Part shown: positions 18,019-27,337 of the stretch, piece by piece
Layout: every line of letters starts with the position of its first letter
Position numbering within the stretch: the stretch's first letter is position 1
Translations under genes and position numbers: made by a program
The notes under the pieces: model-generated
The model's input: only the letters and a program-made list of their open reading frames with translations
Told to the model about the DNA's origin: nothing
Database searches by the model: none
Source of the DNA: JBBSJZ01 sp041739875
GTDB taxonomy: Bacteria; Planctomycetota; Planctomycetia; Pirellulales; Pirellulaceae
Length of the DNA stretch: 64,000 nucleotides
Assembly (NCBI GenBank): GCA_041739875.1
Contig: JBGSNA010000011.1
Span: forward strand, 3,990-67,989
Reading direction: 5' to 3'

Positions 18019-19602
18019 CTAGTAGACGTCTCGGACGTAACGACCTTGCGCCATAAGTTGAGCGACAAACGATTTCGCCTCGTCAAGTTGCATCGACCCG
18101 AACTCGGAACAAATGTCGATTAATGCTCGATCAACATCCGCCGCCATTCGTGATGCGTCTCCACAAACGTAGAAATGCGCACCACGTGTGAGCCAACTCC
18201 ATAATTCAGCACCATGTTGTCGCATTCGATCTTGCACATAGATCTTCTTGGCTCCGTCTCGGCTAAACGCGGTATCGAGTCGTGACAAGACTCCCGTGAC
18301 TTTGTACGCACGCAACTCTTCTTCGTACAAGAAATCGAATGCTTCGTGCTGGTCACCAAAGAACAGCCAGTTTTCTCCTCGACTCTTTGCTGCGCTGCGT
18401 TCTTGGAGAAAGGCGACAAACGGTGCGATACCGGTTCCTGGTCCCACCATGATGATTGGCGTCGACGCGTCGACAGGCACCGTAAATCCACCATGATTTG
18501 GCTGAACAAAGACGCGAACGGCTTCGTTAACACGAACTCGCTCCGCAAGCATCGTGCTCGCAACACCCTTGCGAACACGTCCTTCGCGTTCATAGACGAC
18601 TTTGCCCACGGTTAAATGAACTTGCTCACCGACGTGACGCATACTGCTGGCAATCGAATAGAGTCGTGGATTGAGCGGCGAAAGAGTTTCGATGAACTCG
18701 GTGCCCGAGACGTGCACTCCTTCGGCGATCTCCAACACATCCAGTACGTCGAAGCCATCCGGAACACCTTCATTAATCATCGTCGCCAACGTTTCCCGGT
18801 GCTCAATGCTCTCAATTCGCCCCATCAACAATTCGAGCAACTCGTCCGAGGGATCCTTCAAGCAGCAATCCTCATGCAAGGCTTCTAGCAAGGGCTTTCG
18901 ATTCCCCAGAGGCGTTTCGACTATGGCATGCGCGTCCGCCGCTAAACGCTCAATCATTGCGGTTGCCAAATCCATGCAATTCGAAGGATAAATCCCGAGT
19001 GCGTCCCCAACCTCGTACCTTATTCCCGAGCCCGAAAGATCAATGGCGACATGTCGTGTGTCTTTCGCCGATCCTTCGCGATTGAGCGGTCGGGACTCGA
19101 GCAACTTTGCCGAAAATGGATTCTTTCGCGAGAATACTGTGTCATACGTCTTGGCTTGGGCATTGGTCCCTTGCGATGGCGGTAAAGGTGCATTGGGCTC
19201 ACTAAGCAACTTCTTGATTGCTTGTTTGGTTTCTTTACCCCCGGGGCTGCACAGCGTTAAATTGGATTCTTCGCCCGACGCGATTGCTTCCGCATAGGTC
19301 TGGCATTGGTAGCCACATGATCCACAATTTAATTGGGCCATCGCCGCCATCAATTTGCGTTCGACCGGCTTGCCTTCGGCGAGCGAGATTCGCTCGGTGA
19401 TCGGTAATGCGGCGTCGTGCCATGGAAACTCTTCAGGCTCGATTGGAGTCAGTGCGGAAGGGCCAGGCATTAGCCCAACGGCAGATTGCATCGTTTGCCC
19501 ATCAGCATCCTGCAATCCCATCAAGCCAGAGAAGAAACCGTTAAGCCAGGCTCGCTGTTCTTCGTTAAAGGGCGCAGATTCGGGGATAAGCGATGGCATC
19601 AT
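18019..19602 (-). CDS. Fe-S flavoprotein reductase related to CysJ (FAD/NADPH domains, no flavodoxin domain)
   Basis: The protein has 527 residues. An N-terminal helix contains PFNEEQRAWLNGFFSG. A [4Fe-4S] domain has C93, C96, C100 and C118 (LNCGSCGYQC ... TLCSPGG). Residues ~150-527 match the FAD- and NADP-binding half of sulfite reductase flavoprotein: RLYSIASS at 313-320 binds FAD, GPGTGIAPFVAFLQER at 387-402 binds NADP pyrophosphate, and FYVCGD and the terminal Tyr are conserved. The flavodoxin domain of CysJ is absent, so the iron-sulfur cluster probably passes electrons on. Placed 67 bp after nirA, it is the likely NADPH-dependent donor for nitrite reductase. Its last ~50 bp recur at 13093-13151. 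Confidence 0.87.
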   Translation of the reverse strand: MMPSLIPESAPFNEEQRAWLNGFFSGLMGLQDADGQTMQSAVGLMPGPSALTPIEPEEFPWHDAALPITERISLAEGKPVERKLMAAMAQLNCGSCGYQCQTYAEAIASGEESNLTLCSPGGKETKQAIKKLLSEPNAPLPPSQGTNAQAKTYDTVFSRKNPFSAKLLESRPLNREGSAKDTRHVAIDLSGSGIRYEVGDALGIYPSNCMDLATAMIERLAADAHAIVETPLGNRKPLLEALHEDCCLKDPSDELLELLMGRIESIEHRETLATMINEGVPDGFDVLDVLEIAEGVHVSGTEFIETLSPLNPRLYSIASSMRHVGEQVHLTVGKVVYEREGRVRKGVASTMLAERVRVNEAVRVFVQPNHGGFTVPVDASTPIIMVGPGTGIAPFVAFLQERSAAKSRGENWLFFGDQHEAFDFLYEEELRAYKVTGVLSRLDTAFSRDGAKKIYVQDRMRQHGAELWSWLTRGAHFYVCGDASRMAADVDRALIDICSEFGSMQLDEAKSFVAQLMAQGRYVRDVY

Positions 19603-19669
19603 AAGTATGTTAAAATAAAACGAAGGAATTCTCTGAGTGACGCATGTGTCGGTGGCCAGTGGATACGTT

Positions 19670-21511
19670 CTACGACACCGGCGCTAAAACAAGTTGTCGA
19701 AGTTCTTCATCACTGCATCGCGCCGCGAACTTGACGAAAGGCTCATTACGTTGGCGTTTTTGCAAATACCCGCTAATCACCGATGACAGCAACTCTGGAA
19801 CATCGTCCATCGCGACGAATTCGAACAGCAGTCGTCCGATACCCTGGTTCGCACCCCAGCCTCCGCCCAGATGAATGTGATAACCTTCGACCATGTCATC
19901 GCCTTTCTCAACTTTGCAACCCATCAGACCGATATCACCGATGTAGTGCTGTGCACAGCTGTGATGACATCCGGTGACGTGAATGTTGATCGGTAGGTCG
20001 ATTTCGAAACGACTCTCAAGCAGCGTTGCGATTTGCATTGCATTTCGTTTTGTGTCACTGGCAGCAAATTTGCAACCCGCGCTACCAGTGCATGCGACAA
20101 TGCCAGCTCGAAATGCTGTCGCCTCGCAGCCCAAACCAATTGCGGTGATCGCTTCGTTCATGGCGATAATATCTGCTTCTCGAACGCCCGGCAGGATGAC
20201 ATTTTGCCAAACAGTGAACCGCATTTCACCGTTTCCGAACTGATCGGCAATGTCGCCTAATGATCTCAATTGCTCGCTCGTGATACGTCCGACGGGACAA
20301 ACCACACCGACGTAAAAGAGCCCAACTTGCTTCTGGGGATGGAACCCTACATGTGCAAGACGATCTTCGTTCTGCGAGACACAGACTAAATCCGCATCCA
20401 TGCGGTTAAGTTGACGTCCGAGTTCAGATTCGATCTCTTCCAGAAATCTTTCAAAACCCATTGAATCTAGCACGTACTTCAAACGCGCCTTCTTGCGATC
20501 CGTCCGGTCTCCCGTGCGAATGAATACTCGCACTATCGCGCCCGCAACCTCAATGCACTCGTCCGCGTGAAGGAGTACGCCGGTATCGCGTGCGAAGTCC
20601 TTGTGACCTGTGATGCCACCGAGGGTGAGTTGAAAATAGACCCCTGCCGGATAGATTTCGGAGGCGCTCTCTGGCTTCACTTCGACCGCATGAAAACCAA
20701 TATCGTTCGTGTCATCCAACGCAGATATTTTGCCACCGCCATCGAAAGCAATGTTGAATTTGCGTGGCAAACCATACATTTCCCGATGATTCAAGATGTA
20801 ATGGTGCATCCGTTTGGCAAGCGGCAAGGTTTCAATCAACTCAGTTGAATCGATGCCACTTAAGCAACTCGCTGTACAATTGCGGATATTGTCACTGCCG
20901 CTTCCAAGCGAAATGATTTCAAGTTCTCGCAATCCGTAAAGAATGTTCATTGCTTGATCAGCAGGAATCTCTCGATATTGGAGATTGGCTCGCGTGGTGA
21001 CATCCACGTAACCCCCTGCACTACGATCCGCCAAACTCGCAAGCCCCCGGGCCTGCCACGAGCGAATTTGGCCACCAGGAATTCGCATACGACACATGTA
21101 CGAGTTCTGCGCAGGAGCCACATGAAATAATCCATGAAACTTTTGCAGAAAGACATCAGTGCCTTTTGGAAACTCGCCCGCCTTGCTTCGCGCCTCGATT
21201 TCGTCCCACAGATCAAGCCCGTTCTTCTCGCGTTTTGCCTGTTCCTCTTTCGATAGCGTCTTTCCGCTCGCAATTGCAGCATCTTGTGCTGCGTGAGCAA
21301 AGCGGTCTGGACCGATGGCAAACCCAGAAGGATGTGTCGGAGCATTACCACCAAGCGTAATTGTTGAATCGTTTCGATTCTGGTTAGCTGAACCCGCGAC
21401 AACAGGAAGTCCACGAATGGCACGGGCAACGTCAGCCCCCATCGCAAAACCAGAGATGAACTGTTTTTGCGATTCGTTGAAACCGTTTGTTTCGTGGTTC
21501 AATTTGTTCAT
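19670..21511 (-). CDS. nirA: Ferredoxin-type assimilatory nitrite reductase
   Basis: The protein has 613 residues. It shows the tandem sulfite/nitrite reductase repeats, and the sirohaem/[4Fe-4S] cysteines are C474, C480 (CTGSAGC), C515 and C519 (CHHSC). Other family marks are HGLFHVAP, RIPGGQIRSWQARGLA, TTRANLQYR and RNCTASCLSG. It reduces nitrite to ammonium with six electrons in the cytoplasm. It is longer than typical ~510-residue NirA because of a ~110-residue N-terminal region, whose NESQKQFISGFAMGADVARA resembles the N-terminal helix of the partner flavoprotein. The gene begins 5 nt after the nitrate reductase gene ends. Sulfite reductase is an alternative, but the nitrate context argues strongly for nitrite. 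Confidence 0.93.
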   Translation of the reverse strand: MNKLNHETNGFNESQKQFISGFAMGADVARAIRGLPVVAGSANQNRNDSTITLGGNAPTHPSGFAIGPDRFAHAAQDAAIASGKTLSKEEQAKREKNGLDLWDEIEARSKAGEFPKGTDVFLQKFHGLFHVAPAQNSYMCRMRIPGGQIRSWQARGLASLADRSAGGYVDVTTRANLQYREIPADQAMNILYGLRELEIISLGSGSDNIRNCTASCLSGIDSTELIETLPLAKRMHHYILNHREMYGLPRKFNIAFDGGGKISALDDTNDIGFHAVEVKPESASEIYPAGVYFQLTLGGITGHKDFARDTGVLLHADECIEVAGAIVRVFIRTGDRTDRKKARLKYVLDSMGFERFLEEIESELGRQLNRMDADLVCVSQNEDRLAHVGFHPQKQVGLFYVGVVCPVGRITSEQLRSLGDIADQFGNGEMRFTVWQNVILPGVREADIIAMNEAITAIGLGCEATAFRAGIVACTGSAGCKFAASDTKRNAMQIATLLESRFEIDLPINIHVTGCHHSCAQHYIGDIGLMGCKVEKGDDMVEGYHIHLGGGWGANQGIGRLLFEFVAMDDVPELLSSVISGYLQKRQRNEPFVKFAARCSDEELRQLVLAPVS

Positions 21512-21516
21512 AGTGT

Positions 21517-23781
21517 TTATTTGGATCGCAAGTGCGTTCGTGTAGCTCGTTCAATGCGCACCGCACAGTCCTTGTAGCTTGGTTGGCGACTGTGAGGATC
21601 AAAATGTGATAAAGTCAAACGATTGACAGTGTCATAATGCATCGGCAAGAAGACTTGGCCGCGGCTCACCGTAGGCGTCAAACAGGCTCGCGCGATCAGC
21701 GATCCACGTCGCGATTGAACGAGTACGTGATCGTTGTGTTGGATTGCAAATTGTGAAGCGTCTTCGGGATGGATCTCGATATAGGCTTCGCTTGGATAAA
21801 GTTTATTGAGTACAGGACTCTTGCTCGTACGCGTTTGAGTATGCCATTGGCTAACTGTTCCCCGCCCCGTTAATAGCAAGAAGGGATAGTCGGGACATGC
21901 CGGTTCCGGTACAGGGGATGGAGAGTCGACCATAAGATTTGCTCGGCCATTAGAAGTAGGGAAAGATCCATTTGCGAAAAGACGTCTTTGTTGTTGTGGA
22001 TCGCATCCACTTGCCTGGCGAGCGTCGGCGTCACTCCAAGGCCACTGAATCCCACCACAACGATCGAGGTGGGCATAGCTTTCGATACCCGTGATGTCGC
22101 AGAACTGGCCACGACTCACTTGTTTCATGATTTGAAAAGCGGCTTCGGGCGATTCCCAAGCTTCAAACATCTTGCCGACTCCCCAATATTCGGCGATCGC
22201 ACGAAAGATTTGAAAGTCAGCAAGCGATTCGCCTGGCGCTTGCCGTAAACGCTTTAGCACGCTGTAGCGACGCTCGCTATTTATCAGTGTGCCTTCCTTT
22301 TCGCCCCATCCAGCAGCTGGTAAGACCATATCAGCTTGGCGGGCGGTATCGGTCGTCCAGTACATGTCTTGAACAACAAGAAAATCAAGTTTGTCGAGTA
22401 AGTGTCTTGCATCCTTGTGGTCAATCCAACTATGCGAAGGGTTCGTCGCGATCACCCACAAACCACGAATTTCGCCATCGCGAATTCCTTGGAGAATCCG
22501 GTCATACGGCCAACTTGGTTTCGTAGGAACTTTCGTGATGTCCATTCCCAAAACATCAGCGACTTTTGCCCGATCATCTGCCGAATCAAATTGATGATGT
22601 CCGAATAAGTTCGTGGCATTGCCCCACAGTCGACTGCCCATCGCATTGCACTGGCCCGTGATACTGTTGGCACCGGTACCCGGGCGACCGATGTTGCCCG
22701 TAATGAGTGCAATGTTGATGATCGCTTGAGCGGCTCGCGTGCCCTCATAACTCTGGTTGATACCCATCGTCCACCACAATGACGCGGCACTCGCCGCGCC
22801 AATAGTCCGAGCCGCTTGCCGAATGGTTTCCGGATTCAAGCCAGTCGTCTCCGCCACCGACTCGGGGGTGTAACTGGCGACATGCTGGACAAGTTCTTGG
22901 TAGCCTTGCGTGTGCTGGTCAACAAAAACCTGATCGACAAAACCTTGTTCAATGATTTGCTGGGTAATGCTGTACAAAAGCGTCAGATCGCTCTTGGGCT
23001 GCAATTGCAAATGCTGGGTCGCCGCCATCGCTGTCTCGGTGCGACGGGGATCCAAAACGATGATCTCAGGATTGTGAGGATTTCGTAGCACACGTTCCCA
23101 CATGATGGGGTGAGCGATACATGGGTTCGCACCAATGAACACGAGGCAATCGGATTGCTCAAAGTCATCGTAAGTATAGGGTGGCGCGTCAAATCCGAAG
23201 GACTGTTTGTAGGCTGTTGCGGCGGTGGCCATGCATTGACGGGTGTTGCTATCCAGATGCTCGATACCCATGCCCATGCGAGTGAGAACCCCAAGCAGAG
23301 CCATCTCCTCGGAGGCGATTTGCCCGGTGCTTAAGACAGCGACGGAGTCATCACCGTAAGTCGCTTGGATACGCTTCAACTCACTTGTAAAGAACTTCAA
23401 AGCTTCGTCCCAACTCGCGGCATGCATTTTCCCATCGGGCCGCCGAATCAGCGGAGTGGTAGCGCGATCGGGAGAGTCCAGGACGCGTAGCGCTTCCCAA
23501 CCCTTGGGACAAGCCATACCCAAATTGACGGGATAGTTTGTCTCAGGAGTCAAGCCAATTGCTTCACCGTCGCGAATGTGAATTCGCAGTCCACATCCGG
23601 TACTGCAATAGCCACAAACCATGGTTGTGGTCGAATCTGCCGCGAGCGACTTGTGCGTCATTCCCAGCCCGTGCTTTCCAGGTTCGAGAAGCAATTGCCG
23701 TGTCATGGCTCCATCACGCTGTTGCAAAAACGGCGGCAGCGGTGGAAGTGCATCGTTTGAGGATTTAGGGATAACAGACAT
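21517..23781 (-). CDS. nasA: Assimilatory nitrate reductase catalytic subunit (molybdopterin, [4Fe-4S])
   Basis: The protein has 754 residues. The N-terminal cluster is C56, C59, C63 and C91 (VCGYCSTGC ... ACPKG), and the Mo ligand is probably the Cys in DSNTRQCMATA. YEGTRAAQAI, QCNAMGSRLWG and the C-terminal LTGRGTVSQWHTQTRTSKS are typical of NarB/NasA/NapA enzymes that bind two pterins. There is no twin-arginine signal, so it is cytoplasmic. It has no C-terminal BFD domain and no FAD partner of the NasC type; instead the gene directly upstream (10 bp away) encodes a ferredoxin/quinol-oxidising membrane anchor. The enzyme is therefore likely held at the inner face of the membrane and fed by quinol. 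The reaction is nitrate to nitrite. Confidence 0.92.
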   Translation of the reverse strand: MSVIPKSSNDALPPLPPFLQQRDGAMTRQLLLEPGKHGLGMTHKSLAADSTTTMVCGYCSTGCGLRIHIRDGEAIGLTPETNYPVNLGMACPKGWEALRVLDSPDRATTPLIRRPDGKMHAASWDEALKFFTSELKRIQATYGDDSVAVLSTGQIASEEMALLGVLTRMGMGIEHLDSNTRQCMATAATAYKQSFGFDAPPYTYDDFEQSDCLVFIGANPCIAHPIMWERVLRNPHNPEIIVLDPRRTETAMAATQHLQLQPKSDLTLLYSITQQIIEQGFVDQVFVDQHTQGYQELVQHVASYTPESVAETTGLNPETIRQAARTIGAASAASLWWTMGINQSYEGTRAAQAIINIALITGNIGRPGTGANSITGQCNAMGSRLWGNATNLFGHHQFDSADDRAKVADVLGMDITKVPTKPSWPYDRILQGIRDGEIRGLWVIATNPSHSWIDHKDARHLLDKLDFLVVQDMYWTTDTARQADMVLPAAGWGEKEGTLINSERRYSVLKRLRQAPGESLADFQIFRAIAEYWGVGKMFEAWESPEAAFQIMKQVSRGQFCDITGIESYAHLDRCGGIQWPWSDADARQASGCDPQQQRRLFANGSFPTSNGRANLMVDSPSPVPEPACPDYPFLLLTGRGTVSQWHTQTRTSKSPVLNKLYPSEAYIEIHPEDASQFAIQHNDHVLVQSRRGSLIARACLTPTVSRGQVFLPMHYDTVNRLTLSHFDPHSRQPSYKDCAVRIERATRTHLRSK

Positions 23782-23791
23782 GATTGGTTTT

Positions 23792-25498
23792 CTACCTCAG
23801 TGTTCCTGGCATCCGGTCATACACAACGCTTGCGAAGTACAGGTACCGCTCCGCAAACTCGCCCAACACCAGAGCAGCAAACGCGAACCCCAAACAGCCA
23901 ATCGCAACGCCCCATGGCATCCCTATGCTCACTGCAAGCAACAGCAGCATTCCGACCGCTGCACAGGTGATCCGTCCCACCAACCAAGCCCGCAATGAAC
24001 CAAACACAAGTTTTTGGCTGCGAAGATCAAGTTCATCCGCCATCGCAAAAGAGCTGGGTGCATAGTGCGTTGCAGTTTCAAAAACTAGTTTCGCCGTTAT
24101 CGCCAGACACGCGAGGCTCGCACCGGCCACGCAAAGCGTCATCGACGATGCCGTAATGCTGGCCGCGAAAGAAAATCCAGCGAGACCAAGCACCAACATC
24201 GATCCTCCAAAACGAGTCATCGTACGATGGAACCGCCACAGCCTTCTTTGAGTGGCGATGTAGATCATTCCACTGCAATAGAAGCCCGCCACTCCCGAGA
24301 CGATTGATAACCCGAGTAGCGTTTTCGCAGCCCAGTTTGGCGCCAGTGCCAAAACGAACTCCGGTACATAGTCACTCACCACTGGCAACCACAGCAACGT
24401 CACGGCGCCACTCAGCAGCGCCATGAATCCGCCAAAGATAACTGCCTCGCGGCTTAGCCAGCTTGTTCCCAACCCTAAAAACACACGCCAAGCTCGTAGC
24501 GGTTGCCCCAAATGAAGCGGAGCGACATTCATGCCGATTCCGGCAACAATGAAAGCTACTGTGGAAACGAGGCGAGTCACCGTCAGCGGCATGGAATCAC
24601 CGACTGCCAGGACACCTATCGCGATAGATCTCTCGGCGACAATCATTCCGATTGCGGCCTGGGTTGCGACCAGCATCACAGCTAGCGGCCAATGACTTTC
24701 GGCAACCGCATCCACACGAATGTCTTGCGGGAAACCGTTGTGAAATGCGTTTTGGTTCTTGGTTCGATACGTGGTTGTGGGGCGTGTGATGGAAGAACTT
24801 GGAGCCCCCGGTGCAATACTTGTTCGGGCGTCGTTTGCGAACCGTACATCGAAGAGATCGACAATTTGAATTTTGATCGCTTCATTCGGGCAAGATTGCA
24901 CACAGGCGGGAGCTTCGCCCACGCTCAAACGTTGGTGGCACATGTCGCATTTGCGAACGATTCCTAGACGCTCGCTGTACTGTGGCACCTCATAGGGGCA
25001 CATCATCGTGCAATACTTGCACCCGATGCATTGATCATCGAGATGGCGAACGATCCCGGTTACTTCGTCCTTGATGTAAGCCTTGACTGGACATCCATTC
25101 AAACAACCTGGGTCTTCACAGTGGTGGCATGCAGTCGTGACATGTTGGATGGTGTCTTCACCAAACAGCAGCCCCACACTTCGCCACGCTTCATGTTCAT
25201 CAAGTCCATTGAGCGTATGACAGGCAACCACACAGGCTTTGCAGCCACTGCACGAATCCAAATCCACCTCGAATGCGAATTGCTGATTCGGTCCCGGCGA
25301 CGTGGCTGGCATGAGTTCGCGATAATAACGTTCTTGCGCTGGCCATTCTTGAGTTGGCCGTTCTTGAGTTGACTCATGACTGAGTTCCGCGTCATGCGTT
25401 CGGCTAAACCTTTCAACGGCAGTAAGCGATTGCTGTTCGCGCAGTAAAGCCGCGACGATATCGCGTTCTTTCTCGACGATGGGTAGCAATGCGGACAT
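23792..25498 (-). CDS. DmsB-DmsC-like fusion: four-cluster ferredoxin joined to a quinol-oxidising membrane anchor
   Basis: The protein has 568 residues. Residues ~75-210 hold four Cys groups of DmsB type (CSGCKACVVAC, CHHCEDPGCLNGC, CIGCKYCTMMC, CDMCHQ plus CVQSC), giving four [4Fe-4S] clusters. Residues ~265-565 form about eight membrane helices of DmsC/NrfD type. The usual two subunits are thus one polypeptide. No Tat signal precedes the ferredoxin part, so it faces the cytoplasm. I chose the ATG opening MSALLPIVEK; a TTG five codons earlier is possible. It lies 10 bp before nasA and probably passes quinol electrons to the nitrate reductase, replacing ferredoxin or NADH as donor. A short tandem repeat encodes part of the N-terminal linker. 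Confidence 0.88.
   Translation of the reverse strand: MSALLPIVEKERDIVAALLREQQSLTAVERFSRTHDAELSHESTQERPTQEWPAQERYYRELMPATSPGPNQQFAFEVDLDSCSGCKACVVACHTLNGLDEHEAWRSVGLLFGEDTIQHVTTACHHCEDPGCLNGCPVKAYIKDEVTGIVRHLDDQCIGCKYCTMMCPYEVPQYSERLGIVRKCDMCHQRLSVGEAPACVQSCPNEAIKIQIVDLFDVRFANDARTSIAPGAPSSSITRPTTTYRTKNQNAFHNGFPQDIRVDAVAESHWPLAVMLVATQAAIGMIVAERSIAIGVLAVGDSMPLTVTRLVSTVAFIVAGIGMNVAPLHLGQPLRAWRVFLGLGTSWLSREAVIFGGFMALLSGAVTLLWLPVVSDYVPEFVLALAPNWAAKTLLGLSIVSGVAGFYCSGMIYIATQRRLWRFHRTMTRFGGSMLVLGLAGFSFAASITASSMTLCVAGASLACLAITAKLVFETATHYAPSSFAMADELDLRSQKLVFGSLRAWLVGRITCAAVGMLLLLAVSIGMPWGVAIGCLGFAFAALVLGEFAERYLYFASVVYDRMPGTLR
25330..25374 (-). repeat. Three 15-bp tandem repeats coding a pentapeptide repeat
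   Basis: Three units of 15 bp (gttcttgcgctggcc, attcttgagttggcc, gttcttgagttgact) lie head to tail inside the N-terminal linker of the ferredoxin/anchor fusion. Read on the minus strand they encode TQERP-TQEWP-AQERY. The period keeps the reading frame, so copy number could vary without breaking the gene. Confidence 0.75.
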
Positions 25499-25546
25499 TT
25501 GACTCAATTTCAAAACAATCAGAAAACAGAAACAACGTTTAACGAA

Positions 25547-26374
25547 CTAGAATCGCAGCGCCAACACACCACGAGGCTTCCCACCGACAAATGTTGGAAT
25601 CGCAACACTCGCTCCATTGCTCTCACTCAAGTGCCATGATGCTTCACGCGATTCCATGCTTTGACGCAGCCAAGCAAGTTCCGCAGAGAAACGTGAACGC
25701 AGGTTTGAATCTTCGATATTTCCAGACCCACTCGCGGCATCGCCCGGAAGCGCAAGCGAAGCTCCATCCACGACCCAAGACTGCATGCCGCGAGCAATCG
25801 GCATGTCGCTGGAGTTGATCAGCACAACCGTTGCAATGAATTCGTCGCCGGATATTGGGATACCGACAGCACTCTCGAGCGATTCGGCGGATGCTCCCGC
25901 AGCTCGCAAAAAGCCCGGATGATTAGGCAAGTTCTTGTGAATGACTGAGTAGCCACGTTCCCAAGCTTGTCCCGGCAACCCCATGCCGCGTTCGAACCGC
26001 ACAAAGGAGCTGACGTTATGGAAGCGTTCCAATGCGCCGAAGTATCCATCAACTAAACCAAGTTCAGCGTAGCGACCAACAGGTTTCCAAATTTCCAACA
26101 CGCCGAACGACTTCGACGGGCGCAGTACCAACACAATCACCGACGTGCACTTTGGACCACAAATCACGGGTATAGCGATCGCAGCTGCGACGTTATCTGG
26201 GAGTGCATCCGAAGACGCTAAACAAGGAAATTGATTTTCCGCTGCCTCACTTGCAAGGATCATAAACGTGGTGCCAGTATCCGAAATGGAACTCAGCGAT
26301 CCAGACTCATTGACGCGGTAAACCTCGACGTTCGAAACAAGGGTCTCAGCGAACCTATCGATGCTGGTGTCCAT
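25547..26374 (-). CDS. GAF-domain protein of the nitrate cluster
   Basis: The protein has about 275 residues from the ATG opening MDTSIDRFAETL; the frame stays open further upstream into the ATPase gene, but that would create a long overlap. Residues ~90-225 look like a GAF domain: FERGMGLPGQAWERGYSVIH, a Pro-Gly-phe-Leu segment, and AVGIPISGDEFIATVVL. The N-terminal part (IPVICGPKCTSVIVLVLRPS) and the end (VAIPTFVGGKPRGVLAL) look like a second GAF-like unit split around it. No DNA-binding, kinase or cyclase domain is present. It lies 40 bp after the second ATPase gene and 48 bp before the ferredoxin/anchor gene. A role in sensing nitrate, nitrite or NO, or in assembly, is inference from position only. 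Confidence 0.75.
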   Translation of the reverse strand: MDTSIDRFAETLVSNVEVYRVNESGSLSSISDTGTTFMILASEAAENQFPCLASSDALPDNVAAAIAIPVICGPKCTSVIVLVLRPSKSFGVLEIWKPVGRYAELGLVDGYFGALERFHNVSSFVRFERGMGLPGQAWERGYSVIHKNLPNHPGFLRAAGASAESLESAVGIPISGDEFIATVVLINSSDMPIARGMQSWVVDGASLALPGDAASGSGNIEDSNLRSRFSAELAWLRQSMESREASWHLSESNGASVAIPTFVGGKPRGVLALRF

Positions 26375-26414
26375 GGTGATTATCGGATCGCCAAGAGGGC
26401 TGTTTTCAGCTTGC

Positions 26415-27275
26415 TCAGTTTGATGTGGCAACTTCGGAATCCTCCTTGACCGCAATCGTTTGCTGGGCGCTGAACTTCTCGATATCGCGATGCAACTTCT
26501 TGTGATCTTGGTCTTCAAGAAACTCAATCATGCGACTTCGGAACTCGTAGTACTCTGGGTGATCAAGAACTTCAGCACGCAATCTGGGGCGATCAAAAGG
26601 CATGTTGAAAATTGCACCAACGCGAGCGCGAGGTCCGTTGGTCATCATCACCACGCGATCGCTCATGAAGAGAGCCTCGTCGACATCGTGCGTGATCATC
26701 AATGTCGTGACTTTGTCTTTCACCAGAATCTCTAGCAAGATTTCTTGCAACTCCATTCGTGTTAGCGAATCGAGCATCCCGAACGGCTCGTCGAGTAGCA
26801 ACATTTTTGGCTTGAGGGCGAAAGCTCGGGCGATTCCAACGCGTTGCTGCATTCCCTGGCTCAATGCACTGGCCCGTTTGTTCAAGCTAGACCCAAGTCC
26901 AACGAGTGACAGATAGTAACCAGCGATATCTCGACGCTGGGCCCTTGTACCATGCGGGTAGACTTGATCGACACCAAGCAGCACATTCTCGAGTGCCGTC
27001 ATCCAAGGCATTAAACAGGGTGACTGAAAAACAATGCCGCGATCTGGTCCAGGTCCATCTATTTCGCGACCGGCAACAACGATTCCACCTGTCGAGATAG
27101 GATTCAGACCTGCAGCCATCATCAACACAGTACTCTTGCCGCAACCCGAATGGCCGAGCAAGCAAATGTATTCACCTTGAGTCATATTGAGGTTGAAATC
27201 CTCAACGATGACGACGGGCCCATTTTTCGTATCGTACGTTTTGCCGAGGCGAAACATTTCGACGTATCCAGCCAT
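26415..27275 (-). CDS. nrtD: Nitrate ABC transporter ATP-binding protein (NrtD-like)
   Basis: The protein has 286 residues. Walker A is GHSGCGKST, the Q-loop sits in VFQSPCLMPW, the signature is the degenerate LSQGMQQR, Walker B is MLLLDEP and the H-loop His lies in MITHDVDEAL. The PW following the Q-loop, the GPxxRG motif and the HDVDEALF ending match the nitrate/sulfonate/taurine importer group, closest to NrtD. The C-terminal ~45 residues are a charged tail. It hydrolyses ATP at the inner membrane to drive nitrate (possibly nitrite or cyanate) import together with the second ATPase and the permease. It lies 62 bp after that ATPase gene. Confidence 0.88.
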   Translation of the reverse strand: MAGYVEMFRLGKTYDTKNGPVVIVEDFNLNMTQGEYICLLGHSGCGKSTVLMMAAGLNPISTGGIVVAGREIDGPGPDRGIVFQSPCLMPWMTALENVLLGVDQVYPHGTRAQRRDIAGYYLSLVGLGSSLNKRASALSQGMQQRVGIARAFALKPKMLLLDEPFGMLDSLTRMELQEILLEILVKDKVTTLMITHDVDEALFMSDRVVMMTNGPRARVGAIFNMPFDRPRLRAEVLDHPEYYEFRSRMIEFLEDQDHKKLHRDIEKFSAQQTIAVKEDSEVATSN

Positions 27276-27337
27276 TCTGTTTGCCTTTTTTATGAGTGTT
27301 GGTTGATGGGAATTTCGAGTGTCAGCATCGGGTCAAT

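Noticed and set aside
15990..18086. Longer start for the flavocytochrome gene (extra 25 residues)
   Set aside because: The extra residues are the antisense-frame reading of the upstream gene's 3' end; the same shadow peptide appears at the duplicated copy near 13094, which shows it is not evidence for translation.
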